DNA from: JAAXIE01 sp965263155
Lineage (GTDB): Bacteria > Chloroflexota > Dehalococcoidia > Lucifugimonadales > JAAXIE01
Reading direction: 5' to 3'
DNA length: 64,000 nucleotides
Assembly (NCBI GenBank): GCA_965263155.1
Contig: OZ253586.1
Span: 1,240,001 to 1,304,000, forward strand
In this document: piece after piece, positions 27,034-35,771 of the stretch
Position numbering within the stretch: the first letter of the stretch is position 1
How the letters are laid out: each line of letters opens with the position of its first letter
The notes under the pieces: model-generated
What the model saw: only the letters and a program-made list of their open reading frames with translations
The model's database searches: none
Told to the model about the DNA's origin: nothing
Translations under genes and position numbers: made by a program

Positions 27034-27101
27034 CGTGCTTCGCTGAGCAAGATAGGGTGACCGCGAAGGCGAGAGCCTATGGCGATCGACGGGAGGCAAT
27101 C

Positions 27102-27323
27102 ATGGCGACGAACCAAGACTTGCTGAAGCGTATCATGGCTCGCCCTGACGTATTTGGGGGCAAGCCCATTATTCGAGACCTGGGAATGTCGGTTGAACTC
27201 GTGTTGAGCCTGCTGACCCAAGGCGTTTCACCGGAGGCCATCTTAGAGGATTATCCCGACCTCGAATTGGATGATATCCGGGCCTGTACGGGATATGCGC
27301 GATTATCGCCGGAGATACCTTAG
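27102..27323 (+). CDS. DUF433 (VapB45-like) antitoxin, orphan
   Basis: A 73-aa DUF433 protein: RIMARPDVFGGKPIIRDLGMSV then LVLSLLTQGVSPEAILEDYPDLELDDIRA, a winged helix-turn-helix. These usually precede a DUF5615 PIN-like toxin gene. Here the next gene is on the opposite strand and no partner toxin is seen, so this is an orphan. GGGAGG lies 5 bases before the ATG. Confidence 0.85.
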   Translation: MATNQDLLKRIMARPDVFGGKPIIRDLGMSVELVLSLLTQGVSPEAILEDYPDLELDDIRACTGYARLSPEIP

Positions 27324-27357
27324 CCCCGGTGTCGGTCGCTAATATGTGAGATCAGCC

Positions 27358-28446
27358 CTACAACCGGATCACCGAGCGAAGCGTCTCCCCCCGTTCCATC
27401 GCCTCAAAAGCCTCTTCTGTCTCTCCGATGTTTATGATACGGCTGACCACCCTGTCCAAGTCTAGTTGTCCTTGGCTGTACCACCCAGCGAGCATCGGGA
27501 AGTCGCGGGACGGCAGGCAGTCGCCATACCAACTGACGCGCAGGGACCCGCCAAGGCCGAAGAACTGGAGCATGGGCAGTTCCACCACCATGGTGGGGTC
27601 GGGCACGCCGATGAGGGTGCAGGTGCCAGCGAGGTCGCGGGACCAGAGGGCTTGCAGCAGGGTTTGCGGAGTGCCCACAGCCTCAAAGGAATAGTCAACG
27701 CCGTTGCCACCCGTGAGGTCTTTGATGGCCTGCACCGGGTCGCCTTGGGTGGCGTCTACGACATCGGTGGCACCGAATTCCTTGGCCCATTGCAGCTTGT
27801 TGGGTTGGATGTCCACACCGATGATGCGTGAGGCGTGGGCAATCTTGGCCCCCATGATCACGCTGCAGCCGATGCCTCCACAGCCGTAGACGGCGACGGT
27901 ACTGCCACGGCGCACGCCAGCGGTGTAGAGAGCGGCCCCGATGCCCGTGGTCACGCCACAGCCCAGCAGGCACGCCTGCTCAGGAGGACACGTCTCGGGC
28001 ACCTTCACGGCTTGAACGGCCGAGACCACGGTGCGGTCGCAGAAGGTTCCGATGCCGATTGCGGGGCTGAGGGTGATGTTGTCGCGGGCGGTGCGCATGC
28101 GGGGCTCGGCGTTGAGGCTGGCGGAGCACAGGTTGGGCTGGCCGATGGCGCAGAAGCGGCAGCGTCCGCAGGGGGCCCGCCATGCCAGTACCACGTAGTC
28201 GCCAACAGCGGGCGACTCCACACCGGGACCGACGGCTTCCACCACGCCGGCGCCCTCATGCCCCAACAGGTAGGGGAACTGGTTGCTGATCTTGCCCTGC
28301 TTGTAGTGCAGGTCGGTGTGGCACACACCACTGGCTTGGATGCGCACCAGCACCTCGCCCTGCCCGGGGTCGTCGATGATGATTTCTTCGAGCAGAGCGG
28401 GTTCGCCTGCTACGCGGGATACGACACCCTGTCCTGTTATCGGCAC
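27358..28446 (-). CDS. Zinc-dependent alcohol dehydrogenase (MDR family, class III-like)
   Basis: A 362-aa medium-chain dehydrogenase. The catalytic zinc Cys42 is in GVCHTDLHYKQG, and GHEGAGVVEAVG follows. A structural-zinc cluster of four Cys occurs in CGRCRFCAIGQPNLC. The Rossmann motif is YGCGGIGCSVIMGAKIA. It oxidises an alcohol or hydroxymethyl adduct with NAD or a related acceptor. The best match by pattern is the NDMA-dependent/class III group. A 584-base gap lies upstream. Confidence 0.92.
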   Translation of the reverse strand: MPITGQGVVSRVAGEPALLEEIIIDDPGQGEVLVRIQASGVCHTDLHYKQGKISNQFPYLLGHEGAGVVEAVGPGVESPAVGDYVVLAWRAPCGRCRFCAIGQPNLCSASLNAEPRMRTARDNITLSPAIGIGTFCDRTVVSAVQAVKVPETCPPEQACLLGCGVTTGIGAALYTAGVRRGSTVAVYGCGGIGCSVIMGAKIAHASRIIGVDIQPNKLQWAKEFGATDVVDATQGDPVQAIKDLTGGNGVDYSFEAVGTPQTLLQALWSRDLAGTCTLIGVPDPTMVVELPMLQFFGLGGSLRVSWYGDCLPSRDFPMLAGWYSQGQLDLDRVVSRIINIGETEEAFEAMERGETLRSVIRL

Positions 28447-29030
28447 CGCAGTTCCTCCTAGTGATCTTTGGTCTTATCGCTGAATGTCGGGCTGAGGATA
28501 GCATACTTGGAAGAGCGAAGAGCCTTGGCATAGAACGGGGATTACCTACACCCTCATGCCGAAGGCGGGCTAATTTCCGGGTCAAATCGGGTCATTGCGT
28601 ATCTGGGCCGCCGGACTGTTGGCATCGCGGAAGAAGGGCGTTGCACTTAAGATGAGCCGGTAGCGCTGGTATTGTTGGCAACTGGTCGAGGGCGACACGA
28701 CGGGGTGGTAGAGAATGCGACATCAGTGACGCCAACTTGCTTGGTTTCGTAGCTGGAGTGTAGCCGCCGGTGTGGTCGCATCGTAGCTGGGCGGCTACCA
28801 TGCTTATCTGTGGCGAATGGTTTTGTAGCTATTTCGTGTAGTGTTTGTCGTGTCGTTGTAGCTGAGTTGAAGCTGGAAATGTGTGGCGTCCGTGGGCCAT
28901 GGTTTTTCGACAAAGGTCTCTCATAGGTCTTGGTGCAGGCGTTCATATGTGGCGCATTCCGGCTCAGGTTGGGCTGACTACAGCGTAGCAACGAGAGTGC
29001 GGAGAGGGCAAGGAGGAAATGTCAGTGGGG
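28447..29030. other. 584-base intergenic region
   Basis: Between two minus-strand genes. It holds the GTAGCTG motif array described separately (28747-28875) and no protein-like frame. The promoter of the alcohol dehydrogenase should lie in 28447-28550, but I see no consensus there. Confidence 0.4.
28747..28875 (-). repeat. Intergenic array of TYGTAGCTG motifs (array 2)
   Basis: Copies at 28747, 28781, 28823 (TTGTAGCTA), 28856 and a degenerate one at 28867 are the reverse complement of the CAGCTACRA motif at 8017-8133. Spacing is mostly 33-42 bases. The function is unknown. Confidence 0.45.
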
Positions 29031-30029
29031 TCACGTACGAAATGCTGGCATGACCTCTTCGATGCAGCGACGCAGTTGTCCCTTGAGGTCGGGAGACACG
29101 AAACGGAGGACCGGCATGGTGCAGCCGGCGTCGACGTAGGACTGGATTTTCTCGATGACCTGCTGCGGGCTGCCGTAGGCAAGCCATAGCTCGGTACGCT
29201 CGCGACTGACCGCATTCGCTCCGTAGTAGCGCATCAGGAACCCGCGGGCCTGCTCGAAACCCTCATCGCGGTCGTCGTTGATATTGACCATCAGGTGCAG
29301 GCAGGACTCCAGCTCGGAAGGGTCGCGGCCTCCCTCGGCGGCGTAGCCCTTTATGGCGTCGAAACGACGCTGGAAGGTGTCGGCGGGAGTGGCGTCGGTC
29401 TGCCAGCCGTCTCCCAGTGTGGCCACGCGACGCAGTACGCGCTCTTCCACTGCTGGGTCGACGTCGCCCTTGGGGTTGGCGGCGATGTATATGGGTAGTG
29501 GTTGCTGATCCGGCTTAGGCATGAGGTCCACGTCGGCGAACTGGTAGTACTTCCCCTCGTGGGTGACTTGGTCCTCGGTCCACAGACGGCGTATGACCTT
29601 GACGCCTTCCACTAGCCTGCCGACCCGCTCCGACGAGGGCATGCCGAACACCTCAAGCTCGTGCTTGAACTGAGGGCCGTCGGAGGCGGCGGCTCCATTG
29701 CACACTGCCAGAATGGTGCGGCCGTGGGACAGGACGTCCAAGCTGGCCCACTGGATGGCAACTTGGATGGGATGGCGCATGGGGAAGCTGGCCATGCAGA
29801 TGGTGCCCAGCTTCACCTGCTCGGTGCGAGCGGCGATGGCTGACAGAGCAATCATGGCGTCGACACGTGCTTTCGAGAGCAGGTTGTCGCCAACCCAGAT
29901 GCTGTGAAAGTAGTCCGACTGCTCCGCGGTGACGGCGGCGTTCAACAGGTCGTCAATAGTCGCCCACCCAAACAGGATAGCCCTGTTGGAAAGGCTGAGT
30001 CCGAACTTGGCCGCCATTGGTTGTGCCAC
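29031..30029 (-). CDS. LLM-class flavin-dependent oxidoreductase
   Basis: A 332-aa luciferase-like protein. It has FGLSLSNRAILFGWATIDDLLNAA at the start, SIWVGDNLLSKARVDAMIALSAIAARTEQVKLGT in strands 2-3, and VIRRLWTEDQVTHEGKYYQF in the variable region. The YGSPQQVIEKIQSYVDAGCT motif is at the C-terminus. This is the F420-dependent or FMN-dependent class; the cofactor is undecided. The ATG at 30029 is the natural start. An M20-like gene lies 49 bases upstream on the same strand. Confidence 0.88.
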   Translation of the reverse strand: MAQPMAAKFGLSLSNRAILFGWATIDDLLNAAVTAEQSDYFHSIWVGDNLLSKARVDAMIALSAIAARTEQVKLGTICMASFPMRHPIQVAIQWASLDVLSHGRTILAVCNGAAASDGPQFKHELEVFGMPSSERVGRLVEGVKVIRRLWTEDQVTHEGKYYQFADVDLMPKPDQQPLPIYIAANPKGDVDPAVEERVLRRVATLGDGWQTDATPADTFQRRFDAIKGYAAEGGRDPSELESCLHLMVNINDDRDEGFEQARGFLMRYYGANAVSRERTELWLAYGSPQQVIEKIQSYVDAGCTMPVLRFVSPDLKGQLRRCIEEVMPAFRT

Positions 30030-30078
30030 GGTTTGCGCCTCCTGTGCTTGCCGATGATGTCATGTGAGAATAGCGGTA

Positions 30079-31281
30079 TCAGCCCAGCAGCGAAATAGCA
30101 GTGTGGGCGACGACACGCGCCTCGGTCTTGACCTGTGATATGGGCACGAAATCCACCCCCAAAGGGTGTACACCGCCGCCCGCGCCGTACATTACTGCTG
30201 GTATGCCGGCAGCGCAGGGGCCTCCGGCATCATAGGTGCCCATGCCGTAGATGGTCTGTGGCTCTGAGCCGCAGACGCGGTGGTGTGCCTGCATCAAGGC
30301 TCGGACGCCGGGATCGCCGGGTTCTACGAGGGCTGGCAGCATCACCGGCCCCTTTTCCACCTTCACCTCGTAAGGCGGGATGTCGCCGATGGCTTGGGCG
30401 AACTCGGCGACGGCAAGGTCAGGGTCGTCGCCCGGAATCAGGCGGCGGTCGATCTTGACCCGTGCTACCTCGGGCAGCGTGTGAGGGGCCACGGGCTCGT
30501 ATACGATCTGGTACGCCAGCACATGGCGCCCGCCGAGGATGGGATGGGAACCCTCCAAAGGCACGCGGTCCAAGCGGTTCAGCAGTGCGTTGGCGCCATC
30601 GATGGCACTGGCCCCAAGGTGGGGGCTGCTGGAGTGGGAGGCCTTGCCTCGAATCTCCACGTTGATGTCGACGCGGCCACGGTTGCCCAGCGACACCTTC
30701 AGTCCGTTGCCCACCAACAGCAGGGCGGATTGGGGCTTCCGCGGGAGGACGCTGAGTATCTGGCGGAAACACTCGTGACTACTGTTCCCTTCGTTGTTCA
30801 CCGCCAAATAAAAGGTTCCCTTGAGGGGGATGTCATGCTCGCCAAACAGCTTCAGCAGGGCCAGCATGACCGCGTGGTGGGCCTTGTTCTGGCTTATTCC
30901 CTGCCCAAAGACACAGGGTTCGTCGTAGCCCCACTCGGTAGCGCGGGCGATCTTCCCCGAAAATGGGTCTTCCATCAGGTTGTGGTGCTGGGTGGGCGTG
31001 TAGACCATCACTAGGAAGCACGGGTCGGCGGAGCCGTCACCCAAGCGCACCACCAACTGGTTGCCTGGTGCGTCGATGAGGTCGTACGCCCCCAAGTCTT
31101 GGATGCGCGATCGCAGTTCCCGTTGCACATAGTGCACCAACTTGGGGTCGTCGGGGGCCATGAAGGTGTTCTCGCCCAGAGGCACCTCCGTTGGCACCTG
31201 TGCCAACTCTACGAGAGTCTGCACTAGAAACCGGTCGTCAATGCGGTCCACCAGTGCATGGGTTGCCGATTCTGTAGGCAT
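30079..31281 (-). CDS. M20-family peptidase/deacylase-like protein with atypical metal site
   Basis: A 400-aa protein with M20 architecture: a catalytic domain interrupted by a dimerisation domain (RVDINVEIRGKASHSSSPHLGASAIDGANALL). The C-terminal GAGGGVHPLGVDFVPI supplies a His. The usual HxD and EE metal ligands are not present in canonical form (VYTPTQHHN and NNEGNSSHE occupy their places). It may therefore use a variant site or have lost peptidase activity. Family roles include deacetylation, aminoacyl hydrolysis and amide hydrolysis. It precedes an LLM gene. Confidence 0.75.
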   Translation of the reverse strand: MPTESATHALVDRIDDRFLVQTLVELAQVPTEVPLGENTFMAPDDPKLVHYVQRELRSRIQDLGAYDLIDAPGNQLVVRLGDGSADPCFLVMVYTPTQHHNLMEDPFSGKIARATEWGYDEPCVFGQGISQNKAHHAVMLALLKLFGEHDIPLKGTFYLAVNNEGNSSHECFRQILSVLPRKPQSALLLVGNGLKVSLGNRGRVDINVEIRGKASHSSSPHLGASAIDGANALLNRLDRVPLEGSHPILGGRHVLAYQIVYEPVAPHTLPEVARVKIDRRLIPGDDPDLAVAEFAQAIGDIPPYEVKVEKGPVMLPALVEPGDPGVRALMQAHHRVCGSEPQTIYGMGTYDAGGPCAAGIPAVMYGAGGGVHPLGVDFVPISQVKTEARVVAHTAISLLG

Positions 31282-31305
31282 GCCAGTCCTCCGTTCGTTA
31301 GCCGG

Positions 31306-31938
31306 TCAGATGGTGGCTAGGTGGTGCAGAAAATCCTTGAGTGGCTCGAACGCTGGGTGGTCCAAGGGCCAGCAGCCTTGCAATGCGCCTTCCCCTACCC
31401 TTGCGGACGGGTCCTGTTGGGATGCTAAATAGGCACGCACCAAAGTCTTACCCACATTGGGTGAGAGAAGAGCGTTGGATACTTCTAGGCACGCTAGGTA
31501 GTTGGAGCAACATTGTGCAGTGGCGGTATCCTCTACCGACCGCCAGCATAGGTCTTCGATTGCGCCGGGGTTGGTCCCGTCGGGGAGGATGAAAATCCCC
31601 GTAGAAGGTTGGCCTTGAGCAACGACACTATGCGAAGAGGGGGTGTTGAGCCCTTGAGAGCGGACTGAGCCGGCTACTGACTGAAAGGCGCGGTCGGGAT
31701 ACTCATCGGCGTCTCGAAGTACCCCAATTGCCAAAAGGCCTGTTTCAGTTGCTCGCGCACTTTCCATAACCTGTTCGAGTCCAGCCCGAAAGTTGTCCTT
31801 CCCCCCGACAGGAATAGTCTGTATGCCTTGGATGTTCCATTCTGCGAGCATCTTGGTTAGCAGATTCCGTTCATCCTCACCTTCCACCAGCACCAGACGG
31901 TTGGACTTTACCGAGATTCGACCAAATGGACTTGTCAC
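31306..31938 (-). CDS. TOPRIM-domain protein (DUF3226-like), partner of the AAA ATPase
   Basis: A 210-aa protein with a TOPRIM fold: the acidic strand end LVLVEGEDERNLL and the DxD in GVLRDADEYPDRAF. Such domains cut or join nucleic acid using Mg2+. It starts 4 bases inside the 3' end of an AAA ATPase gene, so the two form a coupled unit like a split OLD nuclease. PARIS-type defence has the same two-part logic, although its TOPRIM subunit belongs to a different family. The role in phage defence is inferred. Confidence 0.78.
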   Translation of the reverse strand: MTSPFGRISVKSNRLVLVEGEDERNLLTKMLAEWNIQGIQTIPVGGKDNFRAGLEQVMESARATETGLLAIGVLRDADEYPDRAFQSVAGSVRSQGLNTPSSHSVVAQGQPSTGIFILPDGTNPGAIEDLCWRSVEDTATAQCCSNYLACLEVSNALLSPNVGKTLVRAYLASQQDPSARVGEGALQGCWPLDHPAFEPLKDFLHHLATI

Positions 31939-33038
31939 CGTATCTCGAACCCCATATCCAAGGCCGCCATCAACTTCTCGCCCGCGTAGGTCAGGCAGTG
32001 AGGTACGCCCTCCTTCTGGTACATTCGGAGAAGGACGAAGTCAGGAGGCGGCGAGGTATTACCGTCCTCAGTCATCACAGCCGCCTGGATGCATTCGAAG
32101 CTGTGGGTGGTGGCCACCACTTGTACGTCCAATTCCTCGCTTAAGTCCCGAATGTGCTTCCAGAGCTCCGGTAAGGCTGAGTAGTGGATACCGTTCTCAA
32201 TCTCATCTATTAGGATCAGCCCACCACGAGCGGCAAAGAAGTTGGCGAGGAGGGTAACCAACCTCACAACACCTCCTCCCGCTGCTTCTAACGGAAGCAT
32301 TCCAGCCCGTTCAGCGTCTACCCAGAGGCATGGTACACCTTGATCGGTAAGTATCTCCACACTTCGAATGCGCGGCTGCATAAGGCGCAGCACCTGAAGA
32401 AGTCGCTGTTTTTGTCCTTGAGCAACCGCATCGGAGAAACGTTCTATCGTATCGGGGCCTACCGAAAACGCAGAGTCTCTGATTACGATGATTGCTGAAG
32501 CACGACCAAGCTGTGGGGGACGTGTCGCAAGGGCAGCCCCAGCCGGCCCCAGCACGACGTCAGATTCGTACGGGGTACTGACACCTTCCAGATCGTATGT
32601 AGCCTTAAGCCGTCCTAAGCTGGGCTGCACGCCCAGTCCCTCAAGCTCTGCCGAGAGTGGCGTTGCGAAGCCTGGTCCGAACGCCACTTGTATGCCCATC
32701 CCACCGTGGCGTGGGATCCCGATTGTAGGTCTTTGCGAGGGCTGCATAACCTCATCAAACTCGAACCGCACACCATGCATGGCACCGTCTTCGCGTCCGC
32801 GTAACTCAACGGGGCCACCCAAGCCTTCAAGTGGACTGGGCCTGCTAAGGGGCTTCCTTTGGACATGCAAATTCCACAACAGTGTCGGGTTATCCCGCCC
32901 GTGAAACAGCCACAGCGCTTCCGCCAAGCTGGTCTTCCCCACCCCATTGGGCCCGGTGATGAGATTCACCCTCTCCAACGGCCCCACACAGAAGTTCTGC
33001 AGGCCCTTGTAACTGACTGCCTCGAATTGTTCGATCAT
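31935..33038 (-). CDS. AAA/SMC-like ATPase (AAA_15/AAA_21)
   Basis: A 367-aa ABC/SMC-type ATPase. Walker A is LITGPNGVGKTSLAEALW, Walker B is LILIDEIENGIHYSALPELW, and the switch His is in VVATTHSFECIQA. A signature-like GGGVVRLVTL stretch precedes Walker B. Start codon 33038 is chosen because MIEQFEAVSYKGL matches the usual beginning of this family, though an in-frame ATG at 33059 is possible. It probably senses a nucleic-acid or protein trigger and controls the TOPRIM partner. Confidence 0.8.
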   Translation of the reverse strand: MIEQFEAVSYKGLQNFCVGPLERVNLITGPNGVGKTSLAEALWLFHGRDNPTLLWNLHVQRKPLSRPSPLEGLGGPVELRGREDGAMHGVRFEFDEVMQPSQRPTIGIPRHGGMGIQVAFGPGFATPLSAELEGLGVQPSLGRLKATYDLEGVSTPYESDVVLGPAGAALATRPPQLGRASAIIVIRDSAFSVGPDTIERFSDAVAQGQKQRLLQVLRLMQPRIRSVEILTDQGVPCLWVDAERAGMLPLEAAGGGVVRLVTLLANFFAARGGLILIDEIENGIHYSALPELWKHIRDLSEELDVQVVATTHSFECIQAAVMTEDGNTSPPPDFVLLRMYQKEGVPHCLTYAGEKLMAALDMGFEIR

Positions 33039-33175
33039 TGCGCCGCCAATTTTAAGCATGTGAGACTGTAGGGGCAAGCTGAGATTCGGATGTGCTCGGC
33101 CATGGCAGCATGGCCTTGACACCTTTGGCTGTCCGGCGATACGGTGGCTTCAACGCTCCATGAAGGAGGAATGAC

Positions 33176-34120
33176 ATGCCTCTGAACCCTCAGGCCAAGG
33201 CTGTATTGGACAAGATCGCGGAGATGGGCTTGCCTCCCCGCCATGAGCAGACGCCTGCTTCCGCACGGGCCAACTCGGCCACACCACCTGACCCAGGGCC
33301 GCAAGTCGCGCATGTGGAGGACCGGGAAGTGCCTGGACCAGCGGGGGGCGTCCCGGTGCGTATCTACACACCCGAAGGCTCGGGTCCATTCCCGCTGCTG
33401 ATGTGGTATCACGGGGGAGGATGGGTTGTGGGCAGCCTGGACTCTGTCGACGGCACCTGCCGGCGCATGTGCGTGGGCACCGGGGCCGTGGTGGTATCCG
33501 TTGACTATCGGCTGGCGCCGGAGCACAAGTTCCCAGCGGCGGCCGACGACTGCTATGCCGCCACGGCATGGGCGTCTGCCAACGCGGCCTCGCTCAACGC
33601 CGACTCCAGCCGTGTGGCCGTTGGCGGCGAGAGCGCCGGCGGCAACCTGGCTGCGGTAGTGCCATTGATGGCGCGGGACAAGGGCGGCCCTTCCATCGTA
33701 TATCAGCTGATGGTCTATCCGGTAACGGAGCGCAACTTCAGCACCAACTCGTACTCCAGCAATGCTGATGGGTATGGTTTGACCCACTTGGGCATGGCCT
33801 GGTACTGGGACCACTACATGGCCCAAGACAGTGACGCTGAGAACCCATACGCCGCCCCCATGAAGGCTACGGACCTTAGCGGGTTGCCTCCGGCCATGGT
33901 TATAACTGCTGAATACGATCCCTTGCGCGATGAGGGCGAGGCATACGCCGCCCGGTTGCAGGCGGCGGGCATACCCACGATATGTACCCGGTATGACGGT
34001 CAAATACACCTGTTCTATGCCCTGCCCGACATTATTGACGACGGCAAGAAGGCAGTGTCGCAAGCGTGTGAGGCGTTAAAGGCGGCTTTTGCCAGCCAGC
34101 CGGTAGCGGCCGACAACTAG
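33176..34120 (+). CDS. Alpha/beta hydrolase, hormone-sensitive-lipase (family IV) esterase
   Basis: A 314-aa carboxylesterase. The oxyanion motif is HGGGWVVGS, and the nucleophile is in GGESAGGNLA. The acid is in EYDPLRDEGEAYAARL and the catalytic His is in DGQIHLFYAL. It hydrolyses short-chain esters. The start ATG has AGGAGG upstream. It opens a same-strand run with a cupin, a molybdenum oxidoreductase and a PAC2 protein, but gaps of 112, 27 and 36 bases leave operon membership open. Confidence 0.92.
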   Translation: MPLNPQAKAVLDKIAEMGLPPRHEQTPASARANSATPPDPGPQVAHVEDREVPGPAGGVPVRIYTPEGSGPFPLLMWYHGGGWVVGSLDSVDGTCRRMCVGTGAVVVSVDYRLAPEHKFPAAADDCYAATAWASANAASLNADSSRVAVGGESAGGNLAAVVPLMARDKGGPSIVYQLMVYPVTERNFSTNSYSSNADGYGLTHLGMAWYWDHYMAQDSDAENPYAAPMKATDLSGLPPAMVITAEYDPLRDEGEAYAARLQAAGIPTICTRYDGQIHLFYALPDIIDDGKKAVSQACEALKAAFASQPVAADN

Positions 34121-34232
34121 CCGGTCGCCCGAGATGCCGCAGGCGCCCCAGTTGCTCGAGATACTTCTCGGCAGGCCAGTATGGCGCGTTGTTTTCCACG
34201 GGGCCTAGTGTTAAGGTAGGCGGCAATCTGTT

Positions 34233-34583
34233 ATGCCCATCATCGAACATAGCTCCATTGCCAGCGAGAGGGTGTCGTCACACTTTCGGCAGCGGGCTCT
34301 TGTATCTCACGAGCTTGGTGCGGAGTCCCTGACCATCAAGGAGGTGGAGTTGTCTCCGGGATGGGAGGGCAGGCTGCACAGCCATCCGGTGGACGTGGCG
34401 GTGATGGTGATGTCGGGCGCGGTGCAGATGGTCATCGACGATGAACTCCACACGGTGCGCATGGGCAGCACGCTGCTGGCCCCACCGGGAACGCCTCACA
34501 AGCTGGTCAACAAGCTATGGATACCGGTACGTTTGATGGTGACCTACCCGGCAGCGGAGCTTGAGACCAACTTCCTGGAATAG
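34233..34583 (+). CDS. Cupin-domain protein
   Basis: A 116-aa single-domain cupin. The first motif is GWEGRLHSHPVDVAVMVMSG with two metal-type His, and the second is LLAPPGTPHKLVN. It is a small beta-barrel that could be a metal-dependent dioxygenase, isomerase or sensor. No stronger assignment is possible. It is followed 27 bases later by the sulfite-oxidase-like gene. Confidence 0.8.
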   Translation: MPIIEHSSIASERVSSHFRQRALVSHELGAESLTIKEVELSPGWEGRLHSHPVDVAVMVMSGAVQMVIDDELHTVRMGSTLLAPPGTPHKLVNKLWIPVRLMVTYPAAELETNFLE

Positions 34584-34610
34584 CCTTTCACTACGAATGC
34601 GGAGGGATAC

Positions 34611-35735
34611 ATGACCCTTCAACACACCCGAACACTGGCCCGAACACTAGCGACGCCTCAACTGATACCCACCAACGCAGGTGGACGCACATGGGCCGCC
34701 CCTCCTGCCGCCCTGCAAGAGGCGGTCACTCCCACCGACCTTTTCTACGTGCGCAACCACTGGGGTGACTACCCTCAGTTGGATGCCGCCACCCACCGTC
34801 TGGCCGTCGATGGGCAGGTCCGGCGTAACCTGAGCCTGTCGATGGATGACCTGCGGAATCTGCCACAAAGGCGGTTTCAGGTGACCTTCGAGTGCTGTGG
34901 CAACAGCCCGGTGCCTGAGCATTGGGCTGCCTCCACACGCACCAGCTCCGTGATGGAGCAAATCAAAGGCCACGGCATCATGGGCAACGCCCAGTGGGCA
35001 GGCGTATCGGTACGTGACGTATTGGAGATGGCGGGCGTAAGCGATTCGGCTGTGGAGGTGTTGTTCGAAGGGGCTGACCATGGACCCGACGAGACTGTCG
35101 GCGATCCCCCGGACGTCACCTACGAGCGCAGCTTGCCCCTCGACAAGGCCCTGCACCCCGATACTCTGCTGGCTTACGAGATGAACGGTGAGCCTCTTCC
35201 TCACATTCACGGTCATCCTCTGAGGCTTCTCGTGCCCGGTTGGTATGGCATGACCTCCATCAAGTGGCTGGTGGGAATCCATGTGCTGGACCATGAGTTC
35301 AAAGGCTTTTACCAGATGGAACGGTACATGACCATGAACGGGCCCGATGCCGACAGCTACTACACCTATCACACGCGGATGAAGGTCAAGTCCATCATCA
35401 CTCACCCCTCGCCAGGAGAGCTTGTCGCAGCGACGGGGTACACGCTGGCGGGCGCGGCATGGTCCGGTGAGGACGAGGTCGTCGATGTGCAAATCAGCAC
35501 TGACGGCGGAGCTAGTTGGGCACCTGTGGACCGACTGCTGCCCCGCTCGGGCTACTCTTGGTACCGTTGGGAGCATGACTGGCAGCCTCCGGGGCCGGGC
35601 AGCTTCACGCTGATGTCGCGCGCGACCAATAACCGAGGCGAGACCCAGCCGATAGAGTTCCCCAACAAATGGGACGGTCGAGGCTATGGCAACAACATGG
35701 TATTCCCATTCCAAGTGGAGGTGGGCAGTCCATGA
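34611..35735 (+). CDS. Sulfite-oxidase-family molybdopterin oxidoreductase
   Basis: A 374-aa protein with an N-terminal molybdopterin domain. The Mo-ligand Cys is in VTFECCGNSPVPE, with GNAQWAGVSVRDVLEMAG, HGHPLRLLVPGWYGMTSIKWLVGI and a C-terminal Ig-like dimerisation domain around ATGYTLAGAAWSG and VDVQISTDGGASW. It resembles SoxC/YedY-like sulfite dehydrogenases. No Tat signal is visible, so it may be cytoplasmic. The electron acceptor is unknown, and no cytochrome gene is adjacent. Confidence 0.88.
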   Translation: MTLQHTRTLARTLATPQLIPTNAGGRTWAAPPAALQEAVTPTDLFYVRNHWGDYPQLDAATHRLAVDGQVRRNLSLSMDDLRNLPQRRFQVTFECCGNSPVPEHWAASTRTSSVMEQIKGHGIMGNAQWAGVSVRDVLEMAGVSDSAVEVLFEGADHGPDETVGDPPDVTYERSLPLDKALHPDTLLAYEMNGEPLPHIHGHPLRLLVPGWYGMTSIKWLVGIHVLDHEFKGFYQMERYMTMNGPDADSYYTYHTRMKVKSIITHPSPGELVAATGYTLAGAAWSGEDEVVDVQISTDGGASWAPVDRLLPRSGYSWYRWEHDWQPPGPGSFTLMSRATNNRGETQPIEFPNKWDGRGYGNNMVFPFQVEVGSP

Positions 35736-35771
35736 TGTTTGTGCGCATACGCCCTACGCAACTGATGCCCC

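Noticed and set aside
30280..31014. Long open frame antisense to the M20-like gene (and similar ones opposite atpD, atpA and the Lon-like gene)
   Set aside because: They are shadows of GC-rich coding sequence, with no domain and no ribosome site.
31306..33038. Calling the AAA/TOPRIM pair a PARIS system outright
   Set aside because: The TOPRIM subunit looks like DUF3226 rather than the PARIS family, so only a functional analogy is supported.
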